A stretch of 8,623 bases of DNA from Gemmataceae bacterium. GTDB lineage: Bacteria > Planctomycetota > Planctomycetia > Gemmatales > Gemmataceae. The position numbers were made by a program, and so were the translations under genes. This document shows, in pieces, positions 7,800 through 8,623 of the stretch; the stretch's first letter is position 1; each line of letters begins with the position of its first letter. The stretch is from contig JANWVS010000059.1 of assembly GCA_025056835.1 (NCBI GenBank), forward strand, positions 1 through 8,623. Reading direction: 5' to 3'. The notes under the pieces were generated by a model that had not been told where the DNA came from, searched no databases, and was given only the letters and a program-made list of their open reading frames with translations.

Positions 7800-8623
7800 A
7801 ATTCGGTCGTTACTTGCTCATTGGCCTAACGGTCGCGCTGGCCGAGCTGGTTTTTGTCGGTGCCGGCGAATCTCCCAAGCAACCGTCCCGACCCGAAGTG
7901 GAAGTGGTTTTCTGCCTGGACACAACGGGAAGCATGGGCGGCCTGATCGACGCCGCCAAGAAGAAAATCTGGTCGATTTGCAACCAGATCGCCAGCGGCA
8001 CGCCGACGCCGCACGTCAAGGTCGGCCTGGTGGCCTACCGCGACCGCGGCGATGAATACGTCACGAAGGTGTTCGATCTGACCGACGATCTCGACGGCGT
8101 CTACGCCAACCTGATGAAGTTGCAGGCCAACGGCGGCGGCGACCTCCCCGAAAGCGTCAATGAAGCATTGCACGATTCCGTCACCAAGATCAAATGGTCA
8201 AGGAACAAGAAGACTCTCAAGCTGATCTTCCTCGTCGGCGACGCTCCGCCGCACATGGACTATCCCGACGACGTGAAGTATCCGGAGACGTGCAAGCTGG
8301 CGGTGGCCAACGACATCATTATCAACACGATTCAATGCGGCCGCGACGTCGCGTGTGCCAAGTACTGGAAAGAGATATGCCGTCTGGCCGAAGGCTCCTA
8401 CGTCCAGATCGATCAAAGCGGCGGTCCTGTCGTAACCGTGACGACGCCCTTCGACAAGGAGTTGGCGGAAATCAATCGCGAACTAACCCGAAGCACCCTC
8501 GTCTTCGGGCAGCGTGAGGCTCAGGCGGAAGGAAGGGCCAAACAAGCGGCCGGGGCGGGCTTGGCAGCCAGCGCCGCAGCGGACCGGGCGGCGTTTAGCG
8601 CCCGCACCGGGGGCGGTACCGCC
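7796..8623 (+). CDS. Secreted VWA-domain protein (3' truncated by window)
   Basis: The frame opened by ATGAAATTC is uninterrupted for 276 codons to the last base of the window. Residues 1 to about 24 form a signal peptide (MKFGRYLLIGLTVALAELVF), so the protein should be exported. A von Willebrand factor A domain follows. It has VVFCLDTTGSMGG with a MIDAS-like DxTxS (Asp42, Thr44, Ser46), the conserved LVAYRDRGDEY (81-88), a GGGDLPES segment (113-120) and LIFLVGDAPPHMDYP (143-156, with Asp149). Such domains bind a divalent metal and mediate protein contacts. This variant, with YRDRGD and GGGDxPE, resembles bacterial VWA proteins related to the eukaryotic VWA-kinase (VwkA) type. After about residue 230 the sequence becomes rich in Ala, Gly, Arg and Gln, which looks like a linker to a further region outside the window. 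The start overlaps the ogt stop by 4 bp and has a good ribosome-binding site. Partner and function are unknown. Confidence 0.9.
   Translation, partial: MKFGRYLLIGLTVALAELVFVGAGESPKQPSRPEVEVVFCLDTTGSMGGLIDAAKKKIWSICNQIASGTPTPHVKVGLVAYRDRGDEYVTKVFDLTDDLDGVYANLMKLQANGGGDLPESVNEALHDSVTKIKWSRNKKTLKLIFLVGDAPPHMDYPDDVKYPETCKLAVANDIIINTIQCGRDVACAKYWKEICRLAEGSYVQIDQSGGPVVTVTTPFDKELAEINRELTRSTLVFGQREAQAEGRAKQAAGAGLAASAAADRAAFSARTGGGTA

Overview
The window looks like ordinary chromosomal DNA from a high-GC bacterium, most likely a planctomycete of the Pirellulales/Gemmatales type. The clues are a Gfo/Idh/MocA-like protein with a two-helix membrane tail, a secreted BD-FAE-like esterase, a secreted VWA protein, and loosely packed genes with variable Shine-Dalgarno sites. 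This placement is an inference from gene content; there is no rRNA or other firm marker.

Layout. Bases 2-115 (+) are the last 37 codons of an unidentified gene. It converges on a degenerate Gfo/Idh/MocA-like, membrane-tailed protein at 164-1465 (-), and a 19-bp tandem duplication lies across the junction. Bases 1466-1740 carry no convincing gene but hold a good sigma70-type promoter for a tRNA with a CAU anticodon at 1741-1815 (+), probably elongator tRNA-Met. The tRNA converges on a minus-strand run that reads, in transcription order, a copper-type P1B ATPase (7023-4696), glycyl-tRNA synthetase (4616-2856) and an exported alpha/beta hydrolase (2730-1813). The hydrolase stop codon is formed by the last three bases of the tRNA gene. 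A 158-bp divergent region separates the ATPase from a plus-strand pair: an Ogt/Ada-type O6-alkylguanine-DNA methyltransferase (7182-7799), joined through an ATGA overlap to a secreted VWA-domain protein that runs off the right edge (7796-8623).

How the genes relate. They are mostly independent housekeeping and stress functions: translation (glyS, tRNA), metal export (ATPase), DNA alkylation repair (ogt) and envelope or periplasmic proteins (esterase, VWA protein, Gfo/Idh-like protein). I see no transposase, phage gene, CRISPR array, toxin-antitoxin pair or defence cassette, and nothing that amounts to a clearly new multi-gene system. The points most worth following up are: (1) the coincidence that an unusual U72 in the tRNA acceptor stem is also the base that creates the hydrolase stop codon; (2) a roughly 115-residue insertion in GlyRS, bracketed by two cysteine pairs; (3) the translationally coupled ogt-VWA pair; and (4) the apparent loss of catalytic and cofactor motifs in the Gfo/Idh-like protein.
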